In this document: one piece after another, positions 28,564 to 37,044 of the stretch
Layout of the letters: the number at the start of each line of letters is the position of its first letter
How positions within the stretch are numbered: position 1 is the stretch's first letter
Source of the DNA: JBGAQP01 sp044220635
GTDB taxonomy: Bacteria; Pseudomonadota; Gammaproteobacteria; Burkholderiales; Usitatibacteraceae
Direction: 5' to 3'
Assembly: GCA_044220635.1 (NCBI GenBank)
Contig: JBGAQP010000023.1
Span: 4,593 to 68,592, forward strand
Length of the DNA stretch: 64,000 nucleotides
Notes under the pieces: generated by a model
Seen by the model: only the letters and a program-made list of their open reading frames with translations
The model's database searches: none
Told to the model about the DNA's origin: nothing
Made by a program: the position numbers and the translations under genes

Positions 28564-30204
28564 GTGCCGCGGCGCATCGTCCACCTCGCGTTCGCGATCC
28601 TCGCCGCGCTCGCGGTCCTCGTCGTCTTCGACAACCTCGGCCGCCCCCTCGCCAACCCCGACGAGGGCCGTTACGCGGAGATCGCCCGCGAGATGGCCGA
28701 GAGCGGCGACTGGGTGACGCCGCGTCTGAACGGCTTCAAGTACTTCGAGAAGCCGCCGCTGCAGTACTGGGCCACGGCCGCCGCGATCCGCCTGCTCGGG
28801 CCGGGGGAGGTCGCCGCGCGGCTCTACGTCGCCCTCGCGGGCCTCGCGACGCTCGCCATCGTCGGCTACACGGGGCGGCGCCTGCACTCCGGCGAGGCGG
28901 GCCTGCTCGCCGTCCTGGCATTGCTCTCGAGCCCCTATTTCATGGCGCTCGGCGGCATCGTCACCCTCGACATGGGCCTCACGCTGTGGACCACCGCGGC
29001 GCTCTCGGCCCTGCTCATCGCCGGGCAGGCCCCCGACCCCTCGGGGCGCCGGAAGTGGCTCCTCGCGGGCTGGGCGGCGATGGCGCTCGCCGTGCTCTCC
29101 AAGGGGCTCGTGGGCCTGGTCATCCCGGCGGCCGCGGTTGCACTCCACGCGCTCGTCGCCCGCGACTGGCGAAGCCTCCTGCGGCTCGAGTGGGCCCGGG
29201 GCCTGCCGCTCTTCCTGGCGATCGCCGCCCCCTGGTTCGTGGCGGTCTCCCTCGCCAACCCCGAGTTCGCTTCCTTCTTCTTCATCCACGAGCACTTCAC
29301 GCGCTTCCTTTCCACGGCGCACCACCGCGTGGAACCGGCGTGGTACTTCCTGCCGATCCTCTTCGCGGGGTTCCTGCCGTGGATGTTCGCGCTGCCCGCG
29401 GCGGCGGCCGGCGCCTGGCGCGAAGAACGGCGGCTGCCGGGATGGCGGCCTCGGACCTTCGCGCTCGTCGCGGCAGGCTTCGTCGTCGCCTTCTTCAGCG
29501 CCTCGGGCTCGAAGCTCCCCGCCTACATCCTGCCCGCGTTCCCGCCGCTCGCCCTCGTGCTCGGGCGCTACCTCGCCGAGGCCCCCCCGCGCCGCCTGGC
29601 GCTCTGGGTCGCTCCGGTGTCCGCGGTCGCCCTCGCCCTCGCGGCACTGGCCTGGCGCTCGCCCGGGCGCGCCCGCGAAGAGTGGCTGCGCGCGCTCTAC
29701 GCCGACGCCCAGGGCTGGGCCCTCGCGGGCATCGCGGTGCTCTTCGTCGCCGCTATCGCCGCCGCCCTCCTGCTCGCCCGCAACCGCCGCTGGCTGGGCA
29801 TGGCGGTCCTCGCCCTGGGCACCGTGGTGCTGATCGAATGCGTCGAGGAAGCCTACGAGGGGTTCTCTCCGCGCCAGTCCGGGCAGGCGGTCGCGGCGAA
29901 GATGCGGCCCTGGCTCGCGCCGGGGACCCGGGTGTACAGCGTGAGGCACTATGACCAGACGATTCCCTACTACATCGGCCGGACGGTGACGCTCGTCGAC
30001 TACACCGACGAGTTCGAGCTCGGGCAGAGGATGGAACCGGGGCGTCACCTGCCCGACCTCGAGAGCTTCCGCGAGGAGTGGCTGCGACCGGGCGAGGCGC
30101 TGGCTATAATGCATCCGGACACCTACGAAACCTTCAAGGCGCAAGGCCTGCCGGCGCAGCGGCTGCACGAAGACCCGCGGCGCGTCCTGGTCCGCAAGCC
30201 GTGA
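28564..30204 (+). CDS. arnT: Glycosyltransferase family 39, ArnT-like lipid A 4-amino-arabinose transferase
   Basis: Predicted inner-membrane enzyme with its active site facing the periplasm, transferring 4-amino-4-deoxy-L-arabinose from undecaprenyl phosphate to lipid A. The 546-residue product has about twelve membrane segments; the first periplasmic loop carries NPDEGRYAEIAREM with Asp33-Glu34, followed by LNGFKYFEKPPLQYW as in ArnT. A soluble C-terminal periplasmic domain follows (from RVYSVRHYDQTIPYYI). GTG start 5 bp after the smr stop. The arn neighbours support ArnT over other GT39 members. Confidence 0.88.
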   Translation: MPRRIVHLAFAILAALAVLVVFDNLGRPLANPDEGRYAEIAREMAESGDWVTPRLNGFKYFEKPPLQYWATAAAIRLLGPGEVAARLYVALAGLATLAIVGYTGRRLHSGEAGLLAVLALLSSPYFMALGGIVTLDMGLTLWTTAALSALLIAGQAPDPSGRRKWLLAGWAAMALAVLSKGLVGLVIPAAAVALHALVARDWRSLLRLEWARGLPLFLAIAAPWFVAVSLANPEFASFFFIHEHFTRFLSTAHHRVEPAWYFLPILFAGFLPWMFALPAAAAGAWREERRLPGWRPRTFALVAAGFVVAFFSASGSKLPAYILPAFPPLALVLGRYLAEAPPRRLALWVAPVSAVALALAALAWRSPGRAREEWLRALYADAQGWALAGIAVLFVAAIAAALLLARNRRWLGMAVLALGTVVLIECVEEAYEGFSPRQSGQAVAAKMRPWLAPGTRVYSVRHYDQTIPYYIGRTVTLVDYTDEFELGQRMEPGRHLPDLESFREEWLRPGEALAIMHPDTYETFKAQGLPAQRLHEDPRRVLVRKP

Positions 30205-30572
30205 CCCCCCTCACCTTCTCGCTCCTGATGGCCGGCGTGCTCCTCAACGCGGGCGCGCAGCTGCTCCTCAAGGCGGGCACCAACCGGGTGGGCGAGTTCG
30301 CCTTCGAGCTCGCGAACCTCGGCCCCGTGGGCGCGAAGCTCGCCACGAGCCCGTTCATCCTCGGCGGGCTCGCCTGCTACGTCGTGAGCGTCGTCGTCTG
30401 GATCCTCGCGCTCTCGCGCGTGCCCGTGAGCGTGGCCTACCCGATGCTTTCCGTGGGCTACATCGTGAACGCCGTGGCCGCCTGGCTGCTCTTCGGCGAA
30501 TCGCTCGCCGCGCAGAAGCTCGTGGGCATCGGCTTCATCGTCGTGGGCGTCTGGCTCGTCGCGCGCTCCTGA
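30201..30572 (+). CDS. ArnE/ArnF-like small EamA-family flippase subunit
   Basis: A 123-residue protein with four membrane segments (GVLLNAGAQLLLKAGTNRVG; VVWILALSRVPVSVAYPML; VNAVAAWLLFGESLAAQKLV). In Enterobacteria ArnE and ArnF form a heterodimer moving undecaprenyl-phosphate-aminoarabinose across the inner membrane; only one gene of this type is seen here, so a homodimer or a distant second subunit must be assumed. GTG start overlaps the arnT stop as GTGA. Confidence 0.8.
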   Translation: MTPLTFSLLMAGVLLNAGAQLLLKAGTNRVGEFAFELANLGPVGAKLATSPFILGGLACYVVSVVVWILALSRVPVSVAYPMLSVGYIVNAVAAWLLFGESLAAQKLVGIGFIVVGVWLVARS

Positions 30573-30576
30573 GGCC

Positions 30577-31707
30577 ATGGGGTTCCTGCCCTTCGCGCGG
30601 CCCACGATCGACGAGGCGATGGTCGCCGCGGTCGCCGAGACGCTTCGCAGCCGCTGGATCGCGAGCGGCCCGAAGGTGCTCGCGTTCGAGCGCGCCCTCT
30701 CCGATCACGCGGGCGGCCGGCCGGTGCGCGCCCTCACCTCGGCCACGGCGGCGATGGAGGTGGCCCTCGAGCTCGCCGGGATCGGCCCCGGCGACGAGGT
30801 GATCACGCCCGCGCAGAGTTTCTTCGCCTCCGCCAACGTGATCGAGCGGCGCGGGGCCCGCGCGGTGTTCGTCGACGTCGAGCTCGCCAACCGCAACCTC
30901 GACTGGGCGGCGGCGGAGGCCGCCGTCACGCCGCGCACCCGGGCGCTGCTGCCCGTGCACTACAACGCGCCCCTCGATCCCGCGCGCATCGCCGTCTTCG
31001 CCCGCCGGCACGGCGTGCGGGTGGTCGAGGACGCCGCGCTCGCTCTGGGCTCCGTCGCGGGGGGCCGGCCCGTGGGCGCCTCGGGCGACCTCGTCTCCTT
31101 CAGCTTCCACCCGAACAAGAACCTGACCACCATCGAGGGCGGCGCCCTCGTGCTGAACGACGAGCGAGAGGCCGCGAGGGTCGAGCGGCTGCGCTTCCAC
31201 GGCATCCGGCGCCTCGAGGACGGCACGCGCGACGTGGAGGTCGCCGGGGGCAAGTACAACCTCTCCGACGTCTCGGCGAGCCTCGGCCTCGCGCAGTGGC
31301 CCCACCTCGACGCGTGGTGCGCCGCGCGCGCCCGCCTCGCGCGGCGCTATTTCGAAGGCCTCGCGGGCGAGAGCCTCCTCGCACCCGAGAGCCTGCCCCC
31401 GCGGGAGAACCCGGGCCACTCGTGGAACATGTTCACGGTGCTCCTGCCGCTCGCGCAGATGCGGATCACGCGCGCGCAGTTCGTGGAGGCCATGCGCCGG
31501 GAGGGGGTGGGCATCGGCATCTCCTACGAGGCGCTGCACCTCACCACGCTCTTCCGCGCGAAAGGCGGGCGCGAGGGGCAGTTCCCGGTCGCCGAGCGCA
31601 TCGCGCGCGAGACCGTCACCCTGCCGCTCTTCCCCGAGATGACCGAGGGCGACGTCGAGCGCGTGTGCGCCGCCCTCGGGCGCTCGCTGCGCGCGAAGGC
31701 GGCCTGA
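30577..31707 (+). CDS. arnB: UDP-4-amino-4-deoxy-L-arabinose aminotransferase (DegT/DnrJ/EryC1/StrS)
   Basis: PLP enzyme converting UDP-4-keto-pentose to UDP-L-Ara4N with glutamate as amino donor. The 376-residue product has the PLP lysine Lys181 in SFHPNKNLTTIEGG, Asp152 in VVEDAALALG, and TSATAAMEVAL binding the phosphate. DegT-family enzymes make many amino sugars; ArnB is assigned from the flanking arnC and arnA halves. ATG 4 bp after the previous stop. Confidence 0.88.
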   Translation: MGFLPFARPTIDEAMVAAVAETLRSRWIASGPKVLAFERALSDHAGGRPVRALTSATAAMEVALELAGIGPGDEVITPAQSFFASANVIERRGARAVFVDVELANRNLDWAAAEAAVTPRTRALLPVHYNAPLDPARIAVFARRHGVRVVEDAALALGSVAGGRPVGASGDLVSFSFHPNKNLTTIEGGALVLNDEREAARVERLRFHGIRRLEDGTRDVEVAGGKYNLSDVSASLGLAQWPHLDAWCAARARLARRYFEGLAGESLLAPESLPPRENPGHSWNMFTVLLPLAQMRITRAQFVEAMRREGVGIGISYEALHLTTLFRAKGGREGQFPVAERIARETVTLPLFPEMTEGDVERVCAALGRSLRAKAA

Positions 31708-31710
31708 GCC

Positions 31711-32658
31711 GTGGGCGTGCCGAAGGTCTCGGTCGTCATCCCCGTCTACGAGGAGGAGGCGGTGCTGCCCGCGCTCTTCGCGCGCCTCTACCCGGCGCTC
31801 GACGCCCTCGGCTGCAGCTACGAGGTCGTGTTCGTGAACGACGGCAGCCGGGACCGCTCCGCGGCGCTGCTGCGCGCACAGTTCCAGGCGCGCCCCGAGG
31901 TCACGCGCGTGATCCTCTTCAACGGCAACTTCGGGCAGCACATGGCGGTGATGGCGGGCTTCGAGCACAGTCGCGGCGAGCGCGTCGTCACCCTCGACGC
32001 GGACCTGCAGAACCCGCCCGAGGAGATCGCGAAGCTGCTCGCGAAGATGGACGAGGGCCACGACTACGTGGGCTCGATCCGGATGCTGCGCCAGGACCGC
32101 GCCTGGAGGCGCTGGGCCTCGGGCGCGATGAACCGGCTGCGCGAGCGCCTCACCCGCATCCGCATGACCGACCAGGGCTGCATGATGCGCGCCTACGACC
32201 GGGCGATCGTCGACGCGATCCGCGCCTCGCGCGAGGTGAGCACGTATATCCCCGCGCTCGGCTACTCCTTCGCCCAGAACCCGGCGGAGGTCGAAGTCTC
32301 CCACGCCGAGCGCCAGGCCGGCGAGTCGAAGTACTCGCTCTATCGGCTCATCCGCCTCAACTTCGACCTGGTGACCGGGTTCTCCGTGGTGCCTCTCCAG
32401 ATGTTCTCGATCTTCGGCATGCTCGTTTCCCTCGCCTCGCTCGCCGTGTACTTCGTGGTGGTCGCCAAGCGCCTCGTGACGGGCGAGTTCGACGGGCTCT
32501 GGGTGATCTGGGACCGCGACGTGCTCCAGTTCCTGCTGATCGGGGTGGTCCTCTTCGGCCTGGGCCTCGTCGGCGAGTACGTCGGGCGCATCTACCAGCA
32601 GGTGCGCGAGCGCCCCCGCTACCTGATCCAGGCGATCCTCGAGCGCCCGGAGCCATGA
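31711..32658 (+). CDS. arnC: Undecaprenyl-phosphate 4-deoxy-4-formamido-L-arabinose transferase (GT2)
   Basis: GT-A glycosyltransferase loading the formylated amino-arabinose onto undecaprenyl phosphate at the cytoplasmic face. The 315-residue product has SVVIPVYEEEAVLPALF, VFVNDGSRDRS, the DxD-type TLDADLQNPPEEI, an amphipathic QAGESKYSLYRLIRLNFD segment and two C-terminal membrane helices. These are also seen in dolichyl-phosphate-mannose-like transferases such as GtrB, so the specific substrate rests on context. GTG start 3 bp after arnB. Confidence 0.87.
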   Translation: MGVPKVSVVIPVYEEEAVLPALFARLYPALDALGCSYEVVFVNDGSRDRSAALLRAQFQARPEVTRVILFNGNFGQHMAVMAGFEHSRGERVVTLDADLQNPPEEIAKLLAKMDEGHDYVGSIRMLRQDRAWRRWASGAMNRLRERLTRIRMTDQGCMMRAYDRAIVDAIRASREVSTYIPALGYSFAQNPAEVEVSHAERQAGESKYSLYRLIRLNFDLVTGFSVVPLQMFSIFGMLVSLASLAVYFVVVAKRLVTGEFDGLWVIWDRDVLQFLLIGVVLFGLGLVGEYVGRIYQQVRERPRYLIQAILERPEP

Positions 32659-33584
32659 GCGCGAGCGCCGCCGTCTTCGCCTACCACGACGTGGGCGTGC
32701 GCTGCCTCGGCGTGCTGCTCGCTCGCGGCCTGCGCGTCCCGCTGGTCGTCACGCACCGCGACGACGCCCGCGAGAACGTCTGGTTCGCGAGCGTCGAGCG
32801 CTTCGCCCGCGAGCACGACCTGCCGGTCGAGACCCCGGAGGACCCCAACGACGCGGGGTTCGTCGCGCGGCTCTCGGCGCTCGCCCCGGACTTCCTCTTC
32901 TCCTTCTACTACCGGCAGATGCTCTCGCCGGCCGTGCTCGCGACGGCGCGCCGCGGGGCCTTCAACATGCACGGCTCGCTCCTGCCCCGGTACCGCGGGC
33001 GCGCGCCGGTGAACTGGGCGGTGCTGCGCGGCGAACACGAGACCGGCGCCACGCTCCACGAGATGACGGCGAGGCCCGACGCGGGGCGCATCGCGGGGCG
33101 CATGGCGGTGCCGATCCTGCCCGACGACCAGGCCCTCGACGTCTTCCGCAAGGTCACCGTCGCCGCGGAGCTCGTGCTCGACCGCGCGCTCGCGGGGCTC
33201 GTCGACGGCAGCCTCGCCCTCGAGCCCCAGGACCTCGCCGCCGGCAGCTACTTCGGGGGGCGGCGCCCCGAGGACGGGCGCATCGACTGGTCGCGGCCCG
33301 CCGTGGAGGTCCACAACCTGGTTCGCGCAGTGGCCCCTCCCTACCCCGGCGCGTTCACGCCTTTCCGCGGCGGGACGCTGCGCGTGCTGCGCAGCCGCGT
33401 CCTCGCCGGACGCCGCACCCGACCGGGCGCGGCCACCCTCGGCGTGGCGGGCGAGGCGCTCGAAGCGGCCTGCGCCGACGGCGGCGTGCTGCGACTGCTC
33501 GCCATCGACTTCGACGGCCTCGCCCTCGACGCGGCCGGCTTCGCCGCGCGCTTCGGCGCCGGCCCCCATCCCCTCGGGAACTGA
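32655..33584 (+). CDS. arnA: UDP-L-Ara4N formyltransferase (stand-alone ArnA N-terminal domain)
   Basis: Transfers formyl from 10-formyl-tetrahydrofolate to UDP-L-Ara4N. The 309-residue product matches the N-terminal half of E. coli ArnA: catalytic Asn104 and His106 in FNMHGSLLPRYRGRAPVNW and Asp142 in RPDAGRIAGR, then the OB-like C-terminal subdomain. In E. coli this is fused to the decarboxylase; here they are two adjacent genes. ATG overlaps the arnC stop as ATGA. No arnD deformylase follows. Confidence 0.92.
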   Translation: MSASAAVFAYHDVGVRCLGVLLARGLRVPLVVTHRDDARENVWFASVERFAREHDLPVETPEDPNDAGFVARLSALAPDFLFSFYYRQMLSPAVLATARRGAFNMHGSLLPRYRGRAPVNWAVLRGEHETGATLHEMTARPDAGRIAGRMAVPILPDDQALDVFRKVTVAAELVLDRALAGLVDGSLALEPQDLAAGSYFGGRRPEDGRIDWSRPAVEVHNLVRAVAPPYPGAFTPFRGGTLRVLRSRVLAGRRTRPGAATLGVAGEALEAACADGGVLRLLAIDFDGLALDAAGFAARFGAGPHPLGN

Positions 33585-33587
33585 CCC

Positions 33588-34631
33588 ATGAAGAGACTCT
33601 GCATCCTCGGCGTGAACGGGTTCATCGGCCACCACCTGTCGAAGCGCATCCTCGCCGACACCGGCTGGGAGGTCTTCGGCATGGACATGGGCTCGGACCG
33701 GGTCGCGGACCTGCTCGACCACCCCCGCTTCCACTTCTTCGAGGGCGACATCACGATCAACAAGGAGTGGATCGAGTACCACATCCGCAAGTGCGACGTG
33801 ATCCTGCCGCTCGTGGCGATCGCCACGCCCGCGACCTACGTGCGCGAGCCCCTCAAGGTGTTCGAGCTCGACTTCGAGGCGAACCTGCCGATCGTGAGGA
33901 GCTGCGTGAAGCACGCGAAGCGCATCCTCTTTCCCTCCACCTCGGAGGTATACGGGATGTGCCGCGACGAGCAATTCGACCCCTACGCCTCGGAGCTCGT
34001 GCTCGGCCCCATCGACAAGCAGCGCTGGATCTACGCCTGCTCCAAGCAGCTCATGGACCGCGTGATCTGGGCCTACGGGTCCGCGGGGCAGCTCGACTTC
34101 ACCCTGTTCCGGCCGTTCAACTGGATCGGCGCCGGCCTCGACTCGATCCGCACGCCCAAGGAGGGGAGCTCGCGCGTCATCACCCAGTTCCTCGGGCACA
34201 TCGTGCGCGGCGAGCCCATCCAGCTCGTCGACGGGGGCGCGCAGAAGCGCGCCTTCACCTACATCGACGACGGCATCGCCGCGCTCATGAAGATCATCGA
34301 GAACAGGAACGGCGTGGCGAGCGGGCGGATCTACAATATCGGCAATCCCCGGAACAACTACTCCGTGCGCGAGATCGCGCAGATGATGCTCGACCTCGCG
34401 CGCGCCTACCCCGAGTACCGGCGCAACGCCGCGAAGGTGAGGCTCGTGGAGGTGAGCGCGGCGAAGTACTATGGCAAGGGCTACCAGGACGTGCAGAACC
34501 GCGTGCCGAAGATCGACAATACGCGCAAGGAGCTCGGCTGGGCCCCGAAGGTCGACATGACGACCGCGCTCAAGCACATATTCGAGGCCTACCGCGGGAG
34601 CATCGACGAAGCCCGCGCGCTCGACGCCTGA
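33588..34631 (+). CDS. arnA: UDP-glucuronate decarboxylase (stand-alone ArnA C-terminal domain)
   Basis: NAD-dependent oxidative decarboxylase of UDP-glucuronate to UDP-4-keto-pentose. The 347-residue SDR protein has GVNGFIGHHL at the N-terminus, Thr118 and Glu120 in PSTSEVYGMC (E. coli ArnA Glu434 equivalent), Tyr149 and Lys153 in WIYACSKQLMDRVIWAYG, and FRPFNWIGAGLDSI. The match to the ArnA C-terminal domain is close and distinguishes it from ordinary epimerases. Three bp after the formyltransferase. Its substrate is made by ugd in the same window. Confidence 0.93.
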   Translation: MKRLCILGVNGFIGHHLSKRILADTGWEVFGMDMGSDRVADLLDHPRFHFFEGDITINKEWIEYHIRKCDVILPLVAIATPATYVREPLKVFELDFEANLPIVRSCVKHAKRILFPSTSEVYGMCRDEQFDPYASELVLGPIDKQRWIYACSKQLMDRVIWAYGSAGQLDFTLFRPFNWIGAGLDSIRTPKEGSSRVITQFLGHIVRGEPIQLVDGGAQKRAFTYIDDGIAALMKIIENRNGVASGRIYNIGNPRNNYSVREIAQMMLDLARAYPEYRRNAAKVRLVEVSAAKYYGKGYQDVQNRVPKIDNTRKELGWAPKVDMTTALKHIFEAYRGSIDEARALDA

Positions 34632-34641
34632 GGGGAAACGC

Positions 34642-35136
34642 ATGGAGAAGCCGCTGGTCGGCGTGGTGATGGGGTCCCAGAGCGACTGGGACGTGATGCA
34701 GCACGCCGCGCGCGTGCTCAAGGACTTCGGCGTCGCCTTCGAGGCGCGCGTGGTTTCGGCGCACCGCACGCCCGACACCATGTTCGAGTACGCCGAGGGC
34801 GCGCGCGGCCGGGGGCTCGCCTGCATCATCGCCGGCGCCGGGGGCGCGGCGCACCTGCCGGGCATGATCGCCTCGAAGACGACGCTGCCGGTGCTCGGCG
34901 TCCCGGTGCCGTCCAAGCACCTCGCCGGCCAGGACTCGCTCTACTCGATCGTGCAGATGCCCAAGGGCATCCCCGTGGCCACCTTCGCCATCGGGGAGGC
35001 GGGTGCCGCCAACGCGGGGCTCTTCGCCGTGAGCCTGCTCGCCGCCAGCGACGCCGCGCTCGCCGCGAAGCTCGCCGCCTACCGCGAGAAGCTGCGCGAG
35101 CAGGTCGCGGCGATGCAGCTGCCCGACGTGCTGTGA
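34642..35136 (+). CDS. purE: N5-carboxyaminoimidazole ribonucleotide mutase
   Basis: Class I PurE of purine biosynthesis, moving the carboxyl group of N5-CAIR to give CAIR. The 164-residue product has GVVMGSQSDWDVMQHA, VVSAHRTPDTMFEYA and IAGAGGAAHLPGMIAS. ATG 10 bp after the arn decarboxylase with an AGGGG ribosome site, so purEK may be transcribed with the arn genes. Confidence 0.97.
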   Translation: MEKPLVGVVMGSQSDWDVMQHAARVLKDFGVAFEARVVSAHRTPDTMFEYAEGARGRGLACIIAGAGGAAHLPGMIASKTTLPVLGVPVPSKHLAGQDSLYSIVQMPKGIPVATFAIGEAGAANAGLFAVSLLAASDAALAAKLAAYREKLREQVAAMQLPDVL

Positions 35137-36263
35137 TCCTGCCCGGCGCCACCCTCGGGCTCCTGGGCGGGGGCCAGCTCGGCCGGATGTTCACCGTCGC
35201 CGCGCGCACGCTTGGCTACCGCGTCACCGTCCTCGATCCCGATCCCCTCTCGCCCGCGGCGGAGTTCGCCACGGGCCACCTGAACACGGCCTACACGCAC
35301 CCCGTTTCGCTCGCCGAGCTCGCGCAGACCTGCGCGGCCGTCACCACCGAGTTCGAGAACGCCCCCGCCGAGGCCCTCCTCGCGCTCGCCTCCCGCACGG
35401 TCGTGCGGCCCAGCGGGGACGCGGTGTCCGTGGCCCAGGACCGGGCCCGCGAGAAGGGGTTCTTCGCCACCCACGGATTCCCCGTGGGCCCCTTCGCCCC
35501 CGTGGTCGCCGAGGGCGATTTCGCCCCAGCGCTCGAGCGCGTGCGCCTGCCCGCCCTGCTGAAGACCGCGCGCTTCGGCTACGACGGCAAGGGGCAGGCG
35601 CGCATCGATTCCGCGGCGGAGCTCGCGCGCGTCTTCGCCGAGTGGAAGCGCGTGCCCTGCGTGCTCGAGGAGCTGCTCGCGCTCGAGCTCGAGATCTCCG
35701 TCGTCCTCGCCCGCGGCTCGGGGGGCGACGTGGCCGTGTTCCCGGTGGCCGAGAACCGTCACGCGCGCGGCATCCTCGACCTCACCATCGCGCCCGCGCG
35801 CATCCCGGAAGCGCTCGCCCGCGAGGCCACGGCGCTCGCCTCGCGCCTCGCCGCCGCCCTCGACTACGTGGGAGTGCTCGCGGTCGAGATGTTCGTCGTC
35901 GGCGGCCGGCTTCTCGTCAACGAGATCGCGCCGCGCCCGCACAACAGCGGGCACTACACGATCGATGCCTGCCGCACCTCGCAGTTCGAGCAGCAGGTGC
36001 GCGTGCTCTGCGGCCTGCCGCTCGGCGACCCGTCCCAGCATTCGCCCGCGGTCATGGTGAACCTCCTGGGCGACATCTGGCGCGGGGCCGAGCCGCGCTG
36101 GGAGGCGGTCCTCGGCCATGCCGGGGCCCACCTGCACCTCTACGGCAAGCGCGAGGCCCGCCCCGGGCGCAAGATGGGCCACGTCACCGTCTGCGAGCCG
36201 ACCGCGGAACGCGCCCTCGAGGTCGCCATGGCCATCCGGCGCGACCTCGGCATCGGTTCCTGA
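35133..36263 (+). CDS. purK: N5-carboxyaminoimidazole ribonucleotide synthase
   Basis: ATP-grasp enzyme making N5-CAIR from AIR, bicarbonate and ATP. The 376-residue product has GLLGGGQLGRMFTVAAR at the N-terminus, the ATP-grasp core LLKTARFGYDGKGQARI and the metal-binding VNEIAPRPHNSGHYTIDAC. GTG start overlaps the purE stop as GTGA. A perfect GC stem (CCCGCG-AATC-CGCGGG, 36267-36282) follows the stop without a T tract. Confidence 0.97.
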   Translation: MILPGATLGLLGGGQLGRMFTVAARTLGYRVTVLDPDPLSPAAEFATGHLNTAYTHPVSLAELAQTCAAVTTEFENAPAEALLALASRTVVRPSGDAVSVAQDRAREKGFFATHGFPVGPFAPVVAEGDFAPALERVRLPALLKTARFGYDGKGQARIDSAAELARVFAEWKRVPCVLEELLALELEISVVLARGSGGDVAVFPVAENRHARGILDLTIAPARIPEALAREATALASRLAAALDYVGVLAVEMFVVGGRLLVNEIAPRPHNSGHYTIDACRTSQFEQQVRVLCGLPLGDPSQHSPAVMVNLLGDIWRGAEPRWEAVLGHAGAHLHLYGKREARPGRKMGHVTVCEPTAERALEVAMAIRRDLGIGS

Positions 36264-36327
36264 AGGCCCGCGAATCCGCGGGGCGGGCGAGCGGCATCCA
36301 ACCGCCATGATCCCCCCGGAGACCCCC

Positions 36328-37044
36328 ATGACTCCTGCCGCCAAGCGCTTCGCCGCCACGCTCGCCTTCCTCGCCCTGGGCGCCGCCCTGCCCGCCGCCG
36401 CCGCCGACCTGCGCGAGGCGCGCCAGGCTTCCGGATTCAAGTCGATCGTCCTCGAAGCGCCGATCGAGCTGGTGCTGTCCCAGGGCACGGCCGAGGGCCT
36501 CGTGCTCGAGGGCGATGCCGAAACGCTCGCCGACATCGAGACGGTGGTCGAGGACGGGGTGCTGCGCATCCGCTCGAAGCCGCGTTTCCTCGCCGCGTGG
36601 CGGGGCAAGGTCCGCGCGATCGCGACGGCGAAGGCCGTGGAAGCGCTCGCGGTCTCCGGATCCGGGGACATCCGCGCCGGGGCGCTGAACGGCGAGCGCC
36701 TGAAGGTGGCGATTGCCGGCTCGGGCGACGTGCGCCTCGACTCGTTCGCGGGCTCGCGCCTGGAAGTGGCGATCTCCGGCAGCGGCGATTTCGCCGTCGC
36801 AGGCCGCGTGGACTCGATCGGCGCGCGGATCTCCGGCTCCGGCGACATCCGGGCCGGGAAGCTCGAGGCGCGCCAGGCGAGCGTGGCGATCGCGGGCTCG
36901 GGGGACGTGGTCCTCTGGGCGAAGGAATCGCTGGCGGTGAGCGTCGCGGGCTCCGGCGACGTGCGCTACTATGGCGACCCCACGATCGACAAGTCGATCC
37001 TCGGCTCCGGAGGCCTCAAGAGGCTGGGGGCCGCGCCCTCCTGA
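36328..37044 (+). CDS. Exported GIN-domain (DUF2807) beta-helix protein
   Basis: A 238-residue secreted or periplasmic protein. It has a signal peptide (hydrophobic stretch ending AALPAAAA) and a head-GIN/auto-transporter adhesin domain: after a non-repeat part (RQASGFKSIVLEAPIELVL) come six GSGD turns (SGSGDIRAG, AGSGDVRL, SGSGDFAV and so on) spaced about 20 residues, as in a right-handed beta helix, ending in a degenerate LGSGGLK turn. Function of the family is not established. I chose ATG 36328 with a GGAG site; ATG 36307 is an alternative. The next gene starts at the base after its stop. Confidence 0.82.
   Translation: MTPAAKRFAATLAFLALGAALPAAAADLREARQASGFKSIVLEAPIELVLSQGTAEGLVLEGDAETLADIETVVEDGVLRIRSKPRFLAAWRGKVRAIATAKAVEALAVSGSGDIRAGALNGERLKVAIAGSGDVRLDSFAGSRLEVAISGSGDFAVAGRVDSIGARISGSGDIRAGKLEARQASVAIAGSGDVVLWAKESLAVSVAGSGDVRYYGDPTIDKSILGSGGLKRLGAAPS

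Noticed and set aside
36267..36282. GC stem CCCGCG-AATC-CGCGGG after purK as a terminator
   Set aside because: No T tract, and the next gene starts 46 bases later in the same direction; kept only as a remark.
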